From positions 1 to 64,000 of the forward strand of contig CAVBBL010000003.1 in the NCBI GenBank assembly GCA_963593905.1: a stretch of 64,000 bases of DNA. Reading direction: 5' to 3'. The DNA comes from CAG-791 sp963593905 (GTDB lineage Bacteria; Bacillota; Clostridia; Lachnospirales; Lachnospiraceae). Made by a program: the position numbers and the translations under genes. Under the pieces are notes generated by a model, which was not told the DNA's origin, ran no database searches, and saw nothing but the letters and a program-made list of their open reading frames with translations. Positions 16,855 through 26,000 of this stretch are shown here, piece after piece (the first letter of the stretch is position 1; the number at the start of each line of letters is the position of its first letter).

Positions 16855-19242
16855 TTATTTATTTTCGGGTGTATGCCACTCCCAGTCACGGATCTCATCC
16901 ATGTCCAGTCCGTACTCAGCAATATACTGCTTATGCTCTACCAGCTTGTCATTCATCTTCTGAATCAGATAAGAACCACGATTTCCAAGCTGAGGCAGAT
17001 GCATGATGGCATCCTTCACCAGATTGAAGCGGTCAATCTCATTCTGCACGCGCATATCAAAAGGTGTGGTAATAGTACCTTCCTCCTGATAGCCATGTAC
17101 ATACATGTTCTGATTGTCACGGCGATAGGTCAGCTCGTGAATCAGCGTAGGATAGCCGTGGAATGCGAAGATGATGGGCTTATCCTTGGTAAAGATAGCA
17201 TCATATTCTCTGTCGCTGAGTCCGTGGGGATGCTTGTGGTTGGACTCTAACTTAAACAGGTCAACCACGTTAACAACACGAATCTTTAACTCCGGCAGCT
17301 CATCCCTGAGAATGGTAACAGCAGCCATAGTCTCCAGAGTAGGTGTGTCGCCGCAGCATGCCATAACGATATCAGGCTCCTGGCCTTCGTCATTGCTTGC
17401 CCACTCCCAGATGCCTACGCCCTGTGTGCAGTGCTTTACAGCCTGCTCCATGGTCAGCCACTGATAGCTGGGATGCTTGGATGCCACGATGGCATTGACG
17501 TAGTTCTTGCTGCGGATGCAGTGATCAAAGCAGGATAACAGGCAGTTGGTATCCGGCGGCAGATACATGCGAACCACATCTGCTTTCTTATTGGCAATGT
17601 GATCTAAGAATCCGGGATCCTGATGGGTAAATCCGTTATGATCCTGCTGCCATACATTGGAGGTCAGGATGATGTTCAGAGAAGCGATGGGCTGTCTCCA
17701 GGTCAGCTGATTGCAGACCTTTAACCACTTGGCATGCTGTGCAGCCATGGAATCTACTACGCGGATAAATGCCTCATAACTTGCAAAGAAGCCGTGACGT
17801 CCGGTGAGCAGATAGCCTTCCAGCCAGCCCTCGCACATATGCTCGCTGAGCATACTGTCCATGATACGGCCTTCTCTTGCCAGGCAGTCATCGGTATCGA
17901 TCATCTCTGCGTTCCAATCTCTGTTCTCTGCCTCGAATACACGATACAGACGATTGGACATACTCTCATCAGGTCCAAAGATACGGAAGTTGCGGCTGTC
18001 TTTATTGAGCTTAAAGATATCGCGAACATAACCGCCTAACTCGATCATATCCTGTGCCTTGGTCTTGCCGGAATCCACTTCGATGCCGTAAGTACGGAAA
18101 TCAGGAAGACGAAGCTCCTTTAACAGAAGGCCGCCGTTTGCATTGGGGTTCGCACCAAGACGGGCATTACCCTTAGGTGCCAGCTCTGCCAACTCAGGGA
18201 TCAATCGACCATTCTCATCAAAGAGTTCCTCCGGATGATAACTCTCCAGCCAGGTCTTCAACAGGGGCAGATGCTCCTTAGGATTCTCCATGGAAATCGG
18301 AACCTGGTGGGCACGGAAGGAGCCCTCAATCTTCAGACCATCTACTTCCTTCGGACCAGTCCAGCCCTTGGGAGAACGAAGAATGATCATAGGCCATACC
18401 GGACGCTCAGGGTCATTATTCTCGCGGGCATTCTTCTGAATTGCCTGAATCTTCTCTACGGCATAATCCATAGCCTTTGCCATCTTCTCGTGCATGGTCA
18501 TGGGATCTTCGCCTTCTACGAAGATAGGCTCCCAACCGCAGCCTACAAAGTAGCTCTCCAGCTCCTCGTGGGAAATACGGGAGAAAATGGTAGGATTGCT
18601 GATCTTATAGCCGTTTAAGTTAAGGACAGGCAGTACAGCACCATCGGTAATGGGATTCAAAAACTTATTGGACTGCCAGGAGGTTGCCAGCGGACCTGTC
18701 TCTGCCTCGCCATCACCTACGATAACAGTGGCGATCAGGCTGGGATTATCAAAAACCGCACCAAAGCCATGTGCAATGGAATAACCGAGCTCACCGCCCT
18801 CATTGATGGAACCGGGAGTCTCCGGTGCGCAGTGGCTGGGCACACCACAAGGGAAGGAGAACTGCTTAAAGAGCTTCTTCATGCCTTCCACATCCTGGCT
18901 GATGTTGGGATAAATCTCGCTGTAGCTGCCTTCCAGATAGGTATTGGCAATCATGAAGTTTCCGCCATGTCCGGGACCGGAAAGAAGGATCATGTTAAGG
19001 TCATAGCGCTTGATTGCACGATTGCAATGTACATAGACAAAGTTCTGTCCGGGTACAGTTCCCCAGTGACCGACGATCTTCTTTTTGATCTGATCCATGG
19101 TCAGAGGCTCTCTTAAAAGCGGATTATCCAACAGGTAAAGCTGACCTGCAGACAGATAGTTCGCAGCACGCCAATAGGCATCCATCTTTTCCAGCATTTC
19201 CTGGGAAAGGGGCTGCTTCTCGAGACAAGTATTTTCTGCCAT
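16855..19242 (-). CDS. xfp: Xylulose 5-phosphate/fructose 6-phosphate phosphoketolase
   Basis: A 795-residue TPP enzyme that splits xylulose 5-phosphate (and often fructose 6-phosphate) with phosphate into acetyl phosphate plus glyceraldehyde 3-phosphate (or erythrose 4-phosphate). Full length for the family. Visible motifs are the TPP site GDGEAETGPLATSW near 157-170, WQQDHNGFTHQDPG near 548-561 and a C-terminal XFP domain ending near 780. It stands alone in its transcript, behind a leader repeat that abuts the RBS AGAGGAAAT. The product acetyl phosphate feeds ATP formation. Whether it prefers X5P or F6P cannot be read here. Confidence 0.97.
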   Translation of the reverse strand: MAENTCLEKQPLSQEMLEKMDAYWRAANYLSAGQLYLLDNPLLREPLTMDQIKKKIVGHWGTVPGQNFVYVHCNRAIKRYDLNMILLSGPGHGGNFMIANTYLEGSYSEIYPNISQDVEGMKKLFKQFSFPCGVPSHCAPETPGSINEGGELGYSIAHGFGAVFDNPSLIATVIVGDGEAETGPLATSWQSNKFLNPITDGAVLPVLNLNGYKISNPTIFSRISHEELESYFVGCGWEPIFVEGEDPMTMHEKMAKAMDYAVEKIQAIQKNARENNDPERPVWPMIILRSPKGWTGPKEVDGLKIEGSFRAHQVPISMENPKEHLPLLKTWLESYHPEELFDENGRLIPELAELAPKGNARLGANPNANGGLLLKELRLPDFRTYGIEVDSGKTKAQDMIELGGYVRDIFKLNKDSRNFRIFGPDESMSNRLYRVFEAENRDWNAEMIDTDDCLAREGRIMDSMLSEHMCEGWLEGYLLTGRHGFFASYEAFIRVVDSMAAQHAKWLKVCNQLTWRQPIASLNIILTSNVWQQDHNGFTHQDPGFLDHIANKKADVVRMYLPPDTNCLLSCFDHCIRSKNYVNAIVASKHPSYQWLTMEQAVKHCTQGVGIWEWASNDEGQEPDIVMACCGDTPTLETMAAVTILRDELPELKIRVVNVVDLFKLESNHKHPHGLSDREYDAIFTKDKPIIFAFHGYPTLIHELTYRRDNQNMYVHGYQEEGTITTPFDMRVQNEIDRFNLVKDAIMHLPQLGNRGSYLIQKMNDKLVEHKQYIAEYGLDMDEIRDWEWHTPENK

Positions 19243-19252
19243 ATTTCCTCTT

Positions 19253-19314
19253 TCTGCCGCAGCTTGTCTGCGGCGACGTGAAGAGAATTTCGCACAGGCG
19301 AATTCTCCAATGTG
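19253..19314 (-). repeat. Leader repeat upstream of xfp (near-consensus copy)
   Basis: TGCCGCAGCTTGTCTGCGGCG hairpin of 7 bp, ACGTGAAGA linker, then GAGAATTTCGC-ACAG-GCGAATTCTC hairpin. It starts 11 nt before the start codon and runs into the RBS. This is one of the best preserved copies. Confidence 0.88.
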
Positions 19315-19352
19315 AATAATGAAATAGTGCTTTCTTTACTCCATTATTTTCA

Positions 19353-19381
19353 TTTTAACATAGGAAATATAATTCGTTAAA
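19353..19381 (-). promoter_or_regulatory. Candidate xfp promoter
   Basis: TTTAAC (19376-19381) and TTAAAA (19353-19358) on the minus strand, 17-nt spacer. It lies just downstream of a 33-bp palindrome. Confidence 0.5.
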
Positions 19382-19393
19382 TAAATTGTTTTT

Positions 19394-19426
19394 ATGCTAT
19401 CTATATCAAATTGATATAGATAGCAT
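19394..19426. promoter_or_regulatory. 33-bp perfect palindrome, probable operator of xfp
   Basis: ATGCTATCTATATCAA and its exact reverse complement, 16 bp each, flank a single central base. On the minus strand the palindrome ends about 13 nt upstream of the candidate xfp -35 at 19381. The lack of a T-run argues against a terminator. The long AT-rich symmetry suits a dimeric or tetrameric repressor or activator. Confidence 0.6.
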
Positions 19427-19504
19427 TGACCAATGCATTAAAATTAATATAGCTAGCGCAATAAGAACTTGACCATTACATTACATTTCTATACTTGATT
19501 CCTG

Positions 19505-19620
19505 CCCAACTATTCTCATACGGCCATCCGCAGGCGAGAGGCAAACAATAGCAAAACAGCGCAAAGTGCATGGTGCGAGACATCTGCCGCGTCCCGGTTC
19601 ATGGCCGGATGGCCGGGCAA
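19505..19620 (-). other. GC-rich structured intergenic segment
   Basis: The inverted repeat CGGCCATCCG (19521-19530) / CGGATGGCCG (19606-19615) encloses 75 nt. The segment is much richer in GC than the flanking AT-rich DNA. No convincing gene or terminator T-run was found. It lies after the beta-lactamase-like gene and far upstream of xfp. A structured RNA or a remnant of mobile DNA are both possible. Confidence 0.4.
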
Positions 19621-19642
19621 CACAAAATCTTATCACAACATA

Positions 19643-21550
19643 CTATTCATCCCCTGCAATACCCGCTTCATCTTTTATAGTCTCTGTTTCCTGAAGCAAC
19701 TGCGCACGCACCACCGGCTGTATAGCACTCTGCATGGTGCGTCGTATCAAATCCGGTGAAATCTGTGCCATAATTCCGTTTACAAGGCCGCCGGTATTGC
19801 CGCTGCCCATGGTGATCATCTCCAGTGTGTCGGTAATGATCATATTGCCGGGGACCTCATCCCAGCGAAGCTCCAATTGATGCTCATTCAGAAAAAGAAT
19901 CTTCAGACGCCGCTCGGTAGCCTCCTCAATGAATGCAATCTGCAGGCTCATGACCGGAATGCCATCCTCATTGGTATGTATTCTCGCCTTGACTCCTACC
20001 AGATACTCTTCTCCGTTCATGTTAATGATAGAGTGGCGGCCTTTGGTAAATCCCACCGGCAGAGTATGCGTCTGCGTTCCCTCCAGGAAATCTATATAGA
20101 ACATGCCATCCTGCATCCTGAACCGCATTCTGGATATGCCGTGGGTATAGTTGTTGTGCACCACCTGCATGATTAGAGGAAAGAGTCCGATGCTCTTTTC
20201 GTCCATTTCAAAGACTTTTCCATCCAGACGATAAAGCATTTCCCGCCAGACATTGCGCTGTGATGCACTGGTATATTCATAACAGCCATATCCCTCTGCC
20301 GACAGCCTATTGCCATTTTGTCGTCTTTTAAGTGATTGCTTACCACTCTTTCCGGACCAACCGCCTTTCTGAATCCTGTCACCCAACTGCGCTGTGCACT
20401 CCATTTGTGCCTTTACCTGAGAAAGACGACGGGCAGCTACCTTATTATCGGGTAGAGGCACCATAGAAGGCTGCCAGGGAAGCGCACAATATTTGCGAAG
20501 AATGGAAGTCATATTGCCGGCCTGAAAGACCTCTTCATTACCTGCGTTTGTCACAATGATCATATCTATATCGGGGAAAACATGAACATTTTGTCCCAAC
20601 ATGCCATTGTAGCAAAAGCTACCCGGACGGCAATCCATCCAGATCTGATAACCATACTCCGGATTTTCCGGCTTATCGGTGATGATCTGTGGACTGGTAG
20701 AGGCTTCCACCCACTCTCTGGAAATCAACTGCTGTCCCTTCCAGACGCCCTTGTGCAGATAGAGGGAGCCAAGCTTGGCAGCATCTTCCTGCGTGATGAA
20801 CATGCCCCATCCTGCCTTCGTGATTCCCTTGGGGCTGTTTTCCCAGAAGACCTTTTTAATGCCCATAGGCGTAAACAGTCTTTCCTTCAGGAATTCAAAC
20901 ATGGTCATGCCGGTACATTCCGAAACAATGGCAGACAATATGAATGTGTTCATACTGTTGTATTCAAATTTTGTGCCGGGTGCAAATTTAAGACTGGAAT
21001 CAAAATATCCTTTTACCCAGTCATTGCCGGAAATAGCACCCACCTCGTTAAAGGATACACCCGTGGACATGGTCAGCAGGTGCCGTATGGTGATATCCTT
21101 AAACCAAAAGATATTAAGAATCTGCAGGGCACTGAAGCGATTTGCCAGAAGGTCAACCACCTTATCCTCCAAGGAAATCCTGCCATCATCCACTAACAAA
21201 CCGATAGCCATATTGGTAAAACTTTTGCACATGGAATAGGTCACATGCCAGATTCCTGCGGGGTAAGGATCAAAGCCGCACTCAAAGATCACATGATCAT
21301 GACGCAGAATCATCATCTGGTGCATGTGCACATGAGGATTTTCTCCCATCTCCTTTACAAAATCAGCCACCCAGCCGGAATCTATTCCCTGTGCTTCCGG
21401 GGTGCTTCTGGGAAAAGTCTGTTCCATAGGAGACTCATAGTCATAGGCCGGCTTCTGGGGAATAAAATCTACCTTTCCCAGCTCGCCTGTTCTCCGATTC
21501 ATCAAATCCCAAAAAAGCTGCAAAAAAGCAATATTCTCTTTTCCTGCCAT
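19643..21550 (-). CDS. Class C beta-lactamase-like serine hydrolase, two-domain
   Basis: A 635-residue protein. Residues about 45-345 form a beta-lactamase/transpeptidase-like domain with the Ser-x-x-Lys motif SMCK near 106 and a Tyr-x-Asn-type YNSMN near 197. No signal peptide is visible, so it may act in the cytoplasm, unlike true beta-lactamases. Residues about 360-610 form a second domain I do not recognise, rich in beta pattern. Members of this family include esterases, D-amino peptidases and amide hydrolases. It follows the beta-helix protein gene by 25 nt, probably in the same transcript. Substrate unknown; not evidence of antibiotic resistance. Confidence 0.82.
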   Translation of the reverse strand: MAGKENIAFLQLFWDLMNRRTGELGKVDFIPQKPAYDYESPMEQTFPRSTPEAQGIDSGWVADFVKEMGENPHVHMHQMMILRHDHVIFECGFDPYPAGIWHVTYSMCKSFTNMAIGLLVDDGRISLEDKVVDLLANRFSALQILNIFWFKDITIRHLLTMSTGVSFNEVGAISGNDWVKGYFDSSLKFAPGTKFEYNSMNTFILSAIVSECTGMTMFEFLKERLFTPMGIKKVFWENSPKGITKAGWGMFITQEDAAKLGSLYLHKGVWKGQQLISREWVEASTSPQIITDKPENPEYGYQIWMDCRPGSFCYNGMLGQNVHVFPDIDMIIVTNAGNEEVFQAGNMTSILRKYCALPWQPSMVPLPDNKVAARRLSQVKAQMECTAQLGDRIQKGGWSGKSGKQSLKRRQNGNRLSAEGYGCYEYTSASQRNVWREMLYRLDGKVFEMDEKSIGLFPLIMQVVHNNYTHGISRMRFRMQDGMFYIDFLEGTQTHTLPVGFTKGRHSIINMNGEEYLVGVKARIHTNEDGIPVMSLQIAFIEEATERRLKILFLNEHQLELRWDEVPGNMIITDTLEMITMGSGNTGGLVNGIMAQISPDLIRRTMQSAIQPVVRAQLLQETETIKDEAGIAGDE

Positions 21551-21575
21551 ACGCTCGTACTTCCTCCTGTTTGCA

Positions 21576-22259
21576 TCAATCCTGCTTTTTTACTACGATA
21601 TTCTTCTGCTCTTTAAAAATATGATTGGCAGGGATCATTCCTCTCACACTGGAGAGAGGATAGACATTGGTGTCACGACCGATCACTGTGCCCGGATTTA
21701 ACACACTGTTGCAGCCTACTTCTACCCGGTCACCCAGCATAGCGCCCATCTTCTTAAGACCGGTTTCCAAAGTCTCCCCATCTGTCTGATCATGAAGCAC
21801 CACCAAAGTCTTGTCACTCTTTACATTGCTGGTGATGGAACCTGCACCCATGTGGGCTTTGTATCCCAGTACAGAGTCACCCACATAGTTATAGTGGGGT
21901 ACCTGCACTTTATTAAAGAGAACTACATTTTTAAGCTCCGTGGAGTTGCCTACCACAGCGCCTTTTCCTACGATAGCCTTCCCGCGGATAAAGGCACATT
22001 GTCTTACCTCTGCCTCCTCATCAATGATGCAGGGACCGCCCAGATAAGCGCTGTCAAACACCTTGGCTGACTTTGCCACCCATACATTTTCCCCTCTTTT
22101 TTCAAATCGGTCTGTAGGCAGCGCATTGCCAAGTCTGATGATAAACTCCTCGATCAGCGGCAAAACCTCCCAGGGATAAGTAACATTCTTAAAGAGATCT
22201 GCTGCAATCGTTTCCTCAAGATCATACATATTCTGTAACTGAAAATCTTTAATAGCCAT
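21576..22259 (-). CDS. Left-handed beta-helix (hexapeptide) protein, GlmU C-domain-like
   Basis: A 227-residue protein whose central part (about 70-205) shows hexapeptide repeats typical of left-handed beta-helix acyl/nucleotidyl transferases. NYVGDSVLGYKAHMGAGS and VGCNSVLNPGTVIG look like the acetyltransferase half of GlmU. The nucleotidyltransferase half (GT-A domain) is absent, so annotation as a full UDP-GlcNAc pyrophosphorylase would be wrong. The start at 22259 follows AAAGGAAGCT. The open frame extends upstream only through the leader repeat. It probably shares a transcript with the serine hydrolase. Substrate unknown. Confidence 0.82.
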   Translation of the reverse strand: MAIKDFQLQNMYDLEETIAADLFKNVTYPWEVLPLIEEFIIRLGNALPTDRFEKRGENVWVAKSAKVFDSAYLGGPCIIDEEAEVRQCAFIRGKAIVGKGAVVGNSTELKNVVLFNKVQVPHYNYVGDSVLGYKAHMGAGSITSNVKSDKTLVVLHDQTDGETLETGLKKMGAMLGDRVEVGCNSVLNPGTVIGRDTNVYPLSSVRGMIPANHIFKEQKNIVVKKQD

Positions 22260-22267
22260 AGCTTCCT

Positions 22268-22327
22268 TTCTGTGCCGCAGCTTTTCTGCAGCAACGCAAA
22301 GAGAATTCACACAGGCAACTGTGTTCT
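22268..22327 (-). repeat. Leader repeat upstream of the beta-helix gene
   Basis: GTGCCGCAGCTTTTCTGCAGC, AACGCAAAGAGAATTC, then a diverged ACACAGGCAACTGTGT hairpin. The first hairpin and linker are conserved; the second hairpin is changed but still self-complementary. Confidence 0.75.
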
Positions 22328-22351
22328 GTTTTTACTATATGCGCTCTTATT

Positions 22352-22384
22352 TACATTTTCCACCCACAAAGCAGGGAAAATGTA
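22352..22384. other. Hairpin between topB and the beta-helix gene
   Basis: TACATTTTCC (22352-22361) pairs perfectly with GGAAAATGTA (22375-22384). There is no T-run after it on the minus strand, so it is not a standard terminator. Confidence 0.45.
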
Positions 22385-22430
22385 CGACTTGCACAAGATA
22401 ATTTTGAGAGTAAAGGCACGGTATAAACGT

Positions 22431-24689
22431 TTATTTACTCAGCATTTGTGCTGTCATTGGCGATATTGCCTGTATTTTTTCGCCCGCAGTTGTTTCTTTT
22501 GCAGTACTTGTCTTTGTAGTTTTTCTTCTTGTGCCGTTCGCATTTGTTCCGGCCGGGACTCTTTTCTCCTTTTTCTTTTGACTGTTCTTGGCAGCGGTGC
22601 TGTCTTTTCCTTTTGGCGGATAATACTGGGCAATTTGTCTGTACATGCCTGTAAGCTGTCTGCGGTAATCCGTTTCCTTTACATGGTTTGTACGCCTTGC
22701 GACGAAATCATTAAGCTTCTGCATATACTCCTCTTCCGTCACTGTTCCCTCTGCCACTCTGGAAAGCCCCATTTCCCAGCTGGCGGTGAGCTTGGGATTT
22801 AGAAGAGGCCGCAGAGAGCAGGCAACGGTATCGTAGATCATTTCCCCCAGTTGGGTGGGAGTGATGATCTGTGTCTTTTTATTTAAAGCCAGATAACGGT
22901 TGGCAACCAGTTTTTTGAGAATTTCCGCTCTGGTAGCACTGGTACCGATACCGCTTCCTTTGATCTGCTCCCGCAGTTCTTCTTCTTCAATAAACTGACC
23001 GGCATTTTCCATGGTCAGGATCATGCTGCCGGAATTGTATCGCTTTGGCGGCGATGTCTCTCCGTCCCGGATGCCGTATTCCTGTATGGAAAGGGTATCT
23101 CCCTTTTTCAGGTTTTCCAGTGCTCTGGCCAATTGCTCATTCTCAGCACTGTCCTGTCCGGCATTCTCTGTATCACTCTCCCTGTTTTCTTCCGCAGATT
23201 GCACAGAGGCACTCCGGGCTTTCTGCATTTTCTCTCCGGCATTTTTTTTCGTTAAAAAGGAATATTCCATTACTTCCAGGTAGCCTTTTTCACGACAGGC
23301 TTTGGCATTGGCGCCAAAAGTCTCTGTGCGTACACCAATCTGCAGAGAAATCTTATCAAAGACAGCGGGACCGAAAAAAACAGCCAGAAATCTTCTGCAG
23401 ATCAGCTCATACACTTTGGCCACAGTAGGGGATACAGAAGTGAGTGCCCGTTCACCCTGTCCTGTGGGAATGATCGCGTAGTGATCTGTGATCGCCTTAT
23501 CATTAGTATAGCGGCTTTTCCCTATTTTAGCTGCCGCACCGCTCTCTAAGATCTTCTCCACATAAGGTCTGTACATAGGCTGTGCACCGATACCACGAAG
23601 ATTTTTGGTGATTTCCTTGGCTACCGCCGTAGAGAGGACTCTGGCGTCTGTTCTGGGATAGGTAGTCAGCTTCTTTTCATAGAGTTCCTGGGCCGCAGCC
23701 AGTGTTTCATCAGGACTGATCTTGAAAAAACGGGAACAGTCATTTTGCAGTTCAGCCAGATTATATAAAAGAGGCGGATTCTTATTTTCCTTTTTCCTTG
23801 TAATGCTTTGAATCACCGGCGGATGAATTTCACCCTCTGCCTGTGTCAGATACGTGATCAAAGCCTCAGCATCCTTTCGATCCTTAAATCCGTTTTCCTT
23901 ATAGAGAGCCGGCGTATTGGCATAGATGCTCTGCTCCTGTACGTGCCACTCTGCCTCAAAGCTGCCATCCTGCGCAGTACCGGGGCAAAAGCTGCCCGTC
24001 ACACGATAAAAAGGCGTCTTTACAAAGCTGCGGATTTCCCTCTCTCTCTCCACTACCATACCAAGGACGCAGGTCATGACCCGGCCCACTGCAATGACAC
24101 AGTGATCCATCTGCAGAAAATCCCGGATATTATTGCCGTATTTCAGTGTCAAAGCTCTGGAAAAATTGATACCCATCAGGTAGTCTTCCTTAGCACGCAG
24201 GAAAGCGGCTGCCCCCAGGTGGTCATATTCTCTGTCATCCTTCGCTTCCTTGATTCCCCGGATGATTTCCTCCTTTGTCTGAGAATCGATCCAGACACGG
24301 CGCTGATTTTTATCCCGTACCCCTGCCTGCATGGCCACCAGACGATAAATATACTCACCTTCTCGTCCGGAATCGGTACAAATGTAGATATTTTCCACCT
24401 CCGGACTTGTCAGGATTCCTTTTACAATCTGAAACTGCTTTTTCACTCCGTCGATGACCTGATATTTATATTCTCCGGGAATAAACGGAATGGTAGAAAG
24501 AGACCATTTCTTATACTTTTCGTCATAAGCATCCGGATAACTCATAGTCACCAAATGCCCCACGCACCAGGTCACAATGGTATTATCCGTCTCCATATAA
24601 CCGTCCCGCTGGCGAAACTGCAGGGAAAGCGCATTGGCAAACTCCCTGGCTACACTCGGTTTTTCTGCAATAAAAACACTTTTTCCCAT
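22431..24689 (-). CDS. topB: DNA topoisomerase III
   Basis: A 752-residue type IA topoisomerase that passes single strands to relax negative supercoils and resolve linked DNA. The N-terminal Toprim domain has FIAEKPSVARE and CTDSGREGE near 104-111, the GREGE form in place of DREGE. The catalytic tyrosine is Tyr344 in TTYPRTD. The C-terminal 90 residues are rich in Lys and Thr and probably bind DNA. TopB of the GREGE type is also common on conjugative elements, but none of the usual neighbours (relaxase, VirB/D4) is here, so it is treated as chromosomal. The weak RBS AAGGGGTAGAA follows a leader repeat. Confidence 0.94.
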   Translation of the reverse strand: MGKSVFIAEKPSVAREFANALSLQFRQRDGYMETDNTIVTWCVGHLVTMSYPDAYDEKYKKWSLSTIPFIPGEYKYQVIDGVKKQFQIVKGILTSPEVENIYICTDSGREGEYIYRLVAMQAGVRDKNQRRVWIDSQTKEEIIRGIKEAKDDREYDHLGAAAFLRAKEDYLMGINFSRALTLKYGNNIRDFLQMDHCVIAVGRVMTCVLGMVVEREREIRSFVKTPFYRVTGSFCPGTAQDGSFEAEWHVQEQSIYANTPALYKENGFKDRKDAEALITYLTQAEGEIHPPVIQSITRKKENKNPPLLYNLAELQNDCSRFFKISPDETLAAAQELYEKKLTTYPRTDARVLSTAVAKEITKNLRGIGAQPMYRPYVEKILESGAAAKIGKSRYTNDKAITDHYAIIPTGQGERALTSVSPTVAKVYELICRRFLAVFFGPAVFDKISLQIGVRTETFGANAKACREKGYLEVMEYSFLTKKNAGEKMQKARSASVQSAEENRESDTENAGQDSAENEQLARALENLKKGDTLSIQEYGIRDGETSPPKRYNSGSMILTMENAGQFIEEEELREQIKGSGIGTSATRAEILKKLVANRYLALNKKTQIITPTQLGEMIYDTVACSLRPLLNPKLTASWEMGLSRVAEGTVTEEEYMQKLNDFVARRTNHVKETDYRRQLTGMYRQIAQYYPPKGKDSTAAKNSQKKKEKRVPAGTNANGTRRKTTKTSTAKETTAGEKIQAISPMTAQMLSK

Positions 24690-24697
24690 TTCTACCC

Positions 24698-24748
24698 CTT
24701 ACTGCAGCAACACGAGGAGAATTTCGCGCAGGCGAATTCTCCGATGTG
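24698..24748 (-). repeat. Leader repeat upstream of topB
   Basis: The first hairpin is cut short (ACTGCAGCAACACG), but the second is intact: GGAGAATTTCGC-GCAG-GCGAATTCTCC followed by GATGTG. It abuts the topB RBS. Confidence 0.8.
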
Positions 24749-24754
24749 ATTAAT

Positions 24755-24792
24755 TTAGAAAAAGAAAAGGAAGCGCTGACGCTTCCTTTTCT
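24755..24792 (-). terminator. asd terminator
   Basis: AGAAAAGGAAGCG-(loop)-CGCTTCCTTTTCT (24763-24792) followed on the minus strand by TTTTCT. Confidence 0.85.
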
Positions 24793-24810
24793 GTCCTGCT
24801 GAATCCAAAA

Positions 24811-25896
24811 TTACTTTGCGGTGATGTATCCCTGTGCCTTTAAGAGCTCTGCGCACTCTACGGCACCGCCGGCTGCGCCGCGGATGGTATTATGGGAGAG
24901 ACCGATAAACTTCCAGTCATAAACCGTATCCTCACGAAGACGGCCGATGGAAACGCCCATACCGTGCTCATAGTTTACATCGGAGAGAACCTGAGGACGA
25001 TTATCCTCCTCCATGTACTGAATAAACTGCTTAGGTGCACTGGGCAGCTCGAGCTTTTGCGGAACACCGGAGAAGTTAACCAGCTTTTCTACTAGCTGCT
25101 CCTTGGTGACCTTCTGACGGAATTTTACGAAAGCGGCTGCGGTGTGACCATAGAGCACCGGCACACGCACGCACTGGCAGGTAATCACAGGGCTGGTGGC
25201 GGGAACAATCACGCCGTTTTCGATGCGACCGAAAATACGAAGGGGCTCCTTCTCACTCTTTTCCTCTTCACCACCGATATATGGGATGATATTGCCGACC
25301 ATCTCCGGCCAATCCTTAAAGTTCTTGCCGGCACCGGAAATAGCCTGATAAGTGGTAGCCACTACCTCATAGGGCTCGAATTCCTTCCATGCAGCCAATG
25401 CAGGCGCATAGCTCTGAATGGAGCAGTTGGGCTTTACAGCGATAAAGCCTCTGGAGGTACCCAGTCTCTTCTTCTGGTACTCGATGACTTCCATGTGCTC
25501 AGGATTAATTTCCGGCACTACCATGGGAACATCAGGGGTCCAACGATGAGCGCTGTTATTGGAAACCACCGGTGTCTCAGTCTTTGCATAAGCTTCTTCG
25601 ATGGCACGAATCTGATCCTTGGTCATATCTACTGCAGAAAAGCAGAAATCAACATCCTTGACCACGTTTTCTACATCTTCTACGTTTTTGACGACAATAT
25701 TTTTAACTGCATCCGGAATAGCTTCATCCAGCTTCCAGCGGCCCTCTACTGCCTCTGCATAGGTCTTGCCTGCAGAGCGGGGGCTGGCTGCAATCTCTGT
25801 CACTTCAAACCAGGGATGATTCTCAAGCAGAGAAATAAAGCGCTGGCCTACCATGCCGGTGCCTCCCAAAATGCCTACACGTAATTTTTCACTCAT
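24811..25896 (-). CDS. asd: Aspartate-semialdehyde dehydrogenase
   Basis: A 361-residue NADPH enzyme that reduces aspartyl phosphate to aspartate semialdehyde, the branch point to Lys, diaminopimelate, Thr and Met. The Rossmann GGTGMVGQRF is at 11-20 and the catalytic Cys158 is in VKPNCSIQ. Length and motifs match the archaeal/fungal type of Asd rather than the E. coli type. The start at 25896 follows the very strong GAAGGAGGAGAAA. It lies 104 nt after argH, possibly in the same transcript, with a small CCGCTG/CAGCGG hairpin (25912-25926) between. Confidence 0.96.
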   Translation of the reverse strand: MSEKLRVGILGGTGMVGQRFISLLENHPWFEVTEIAASPRSAGKTYAEAVEGRWKLDEAIPDAVKNIVVKNVEDVENVVKDVDFCFSAVDMTKDQIRAIEEAYAKTETPVVSNNSAHRWTPDVPMVVPEINPEHMEVIEYQKKRLGTSRGFIAVKPNCSIQSYAPALAAWKEFEPYEVVATTYQAISGAGKNFKDWPEMVGNIIPYIGGEEEKSEKEPLRIFGRIENGVIVPATSPVITCQCVRVPVLYGHTAAAFVKFRQKVTKEQLVEKLVNFSGVPQKLELPSAPKQFIQYMEEDNRPQVLSDVNYEHGMGVSIGRLREDTVYDWKFIGLSHNTIRGAAGGAVECAELLKAQGYITAK

Positions 25897-26000
25897 TTTC
25901 TCCTCCTTCTTCCGCTGTGACAGCGGTATAACACCGAAATTTCTGCAGCTGCAGATTCCATGGTGCATTTAAACACATATTTAAAGAGTACTGTTTGCTG

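Noticed and set aside
19643..21550. Antibiotic-resistance beta-lactamase
   Set aside because: No signal peptide, an extra large C-terminal domain and no resistance context; the fold is shared by many non-lactamase hydrolases.
22431..24689. topB as a sign of a conjugative element
   Set aside because: No relaxase, coupling protein, type IV secretion or integrase next to it.
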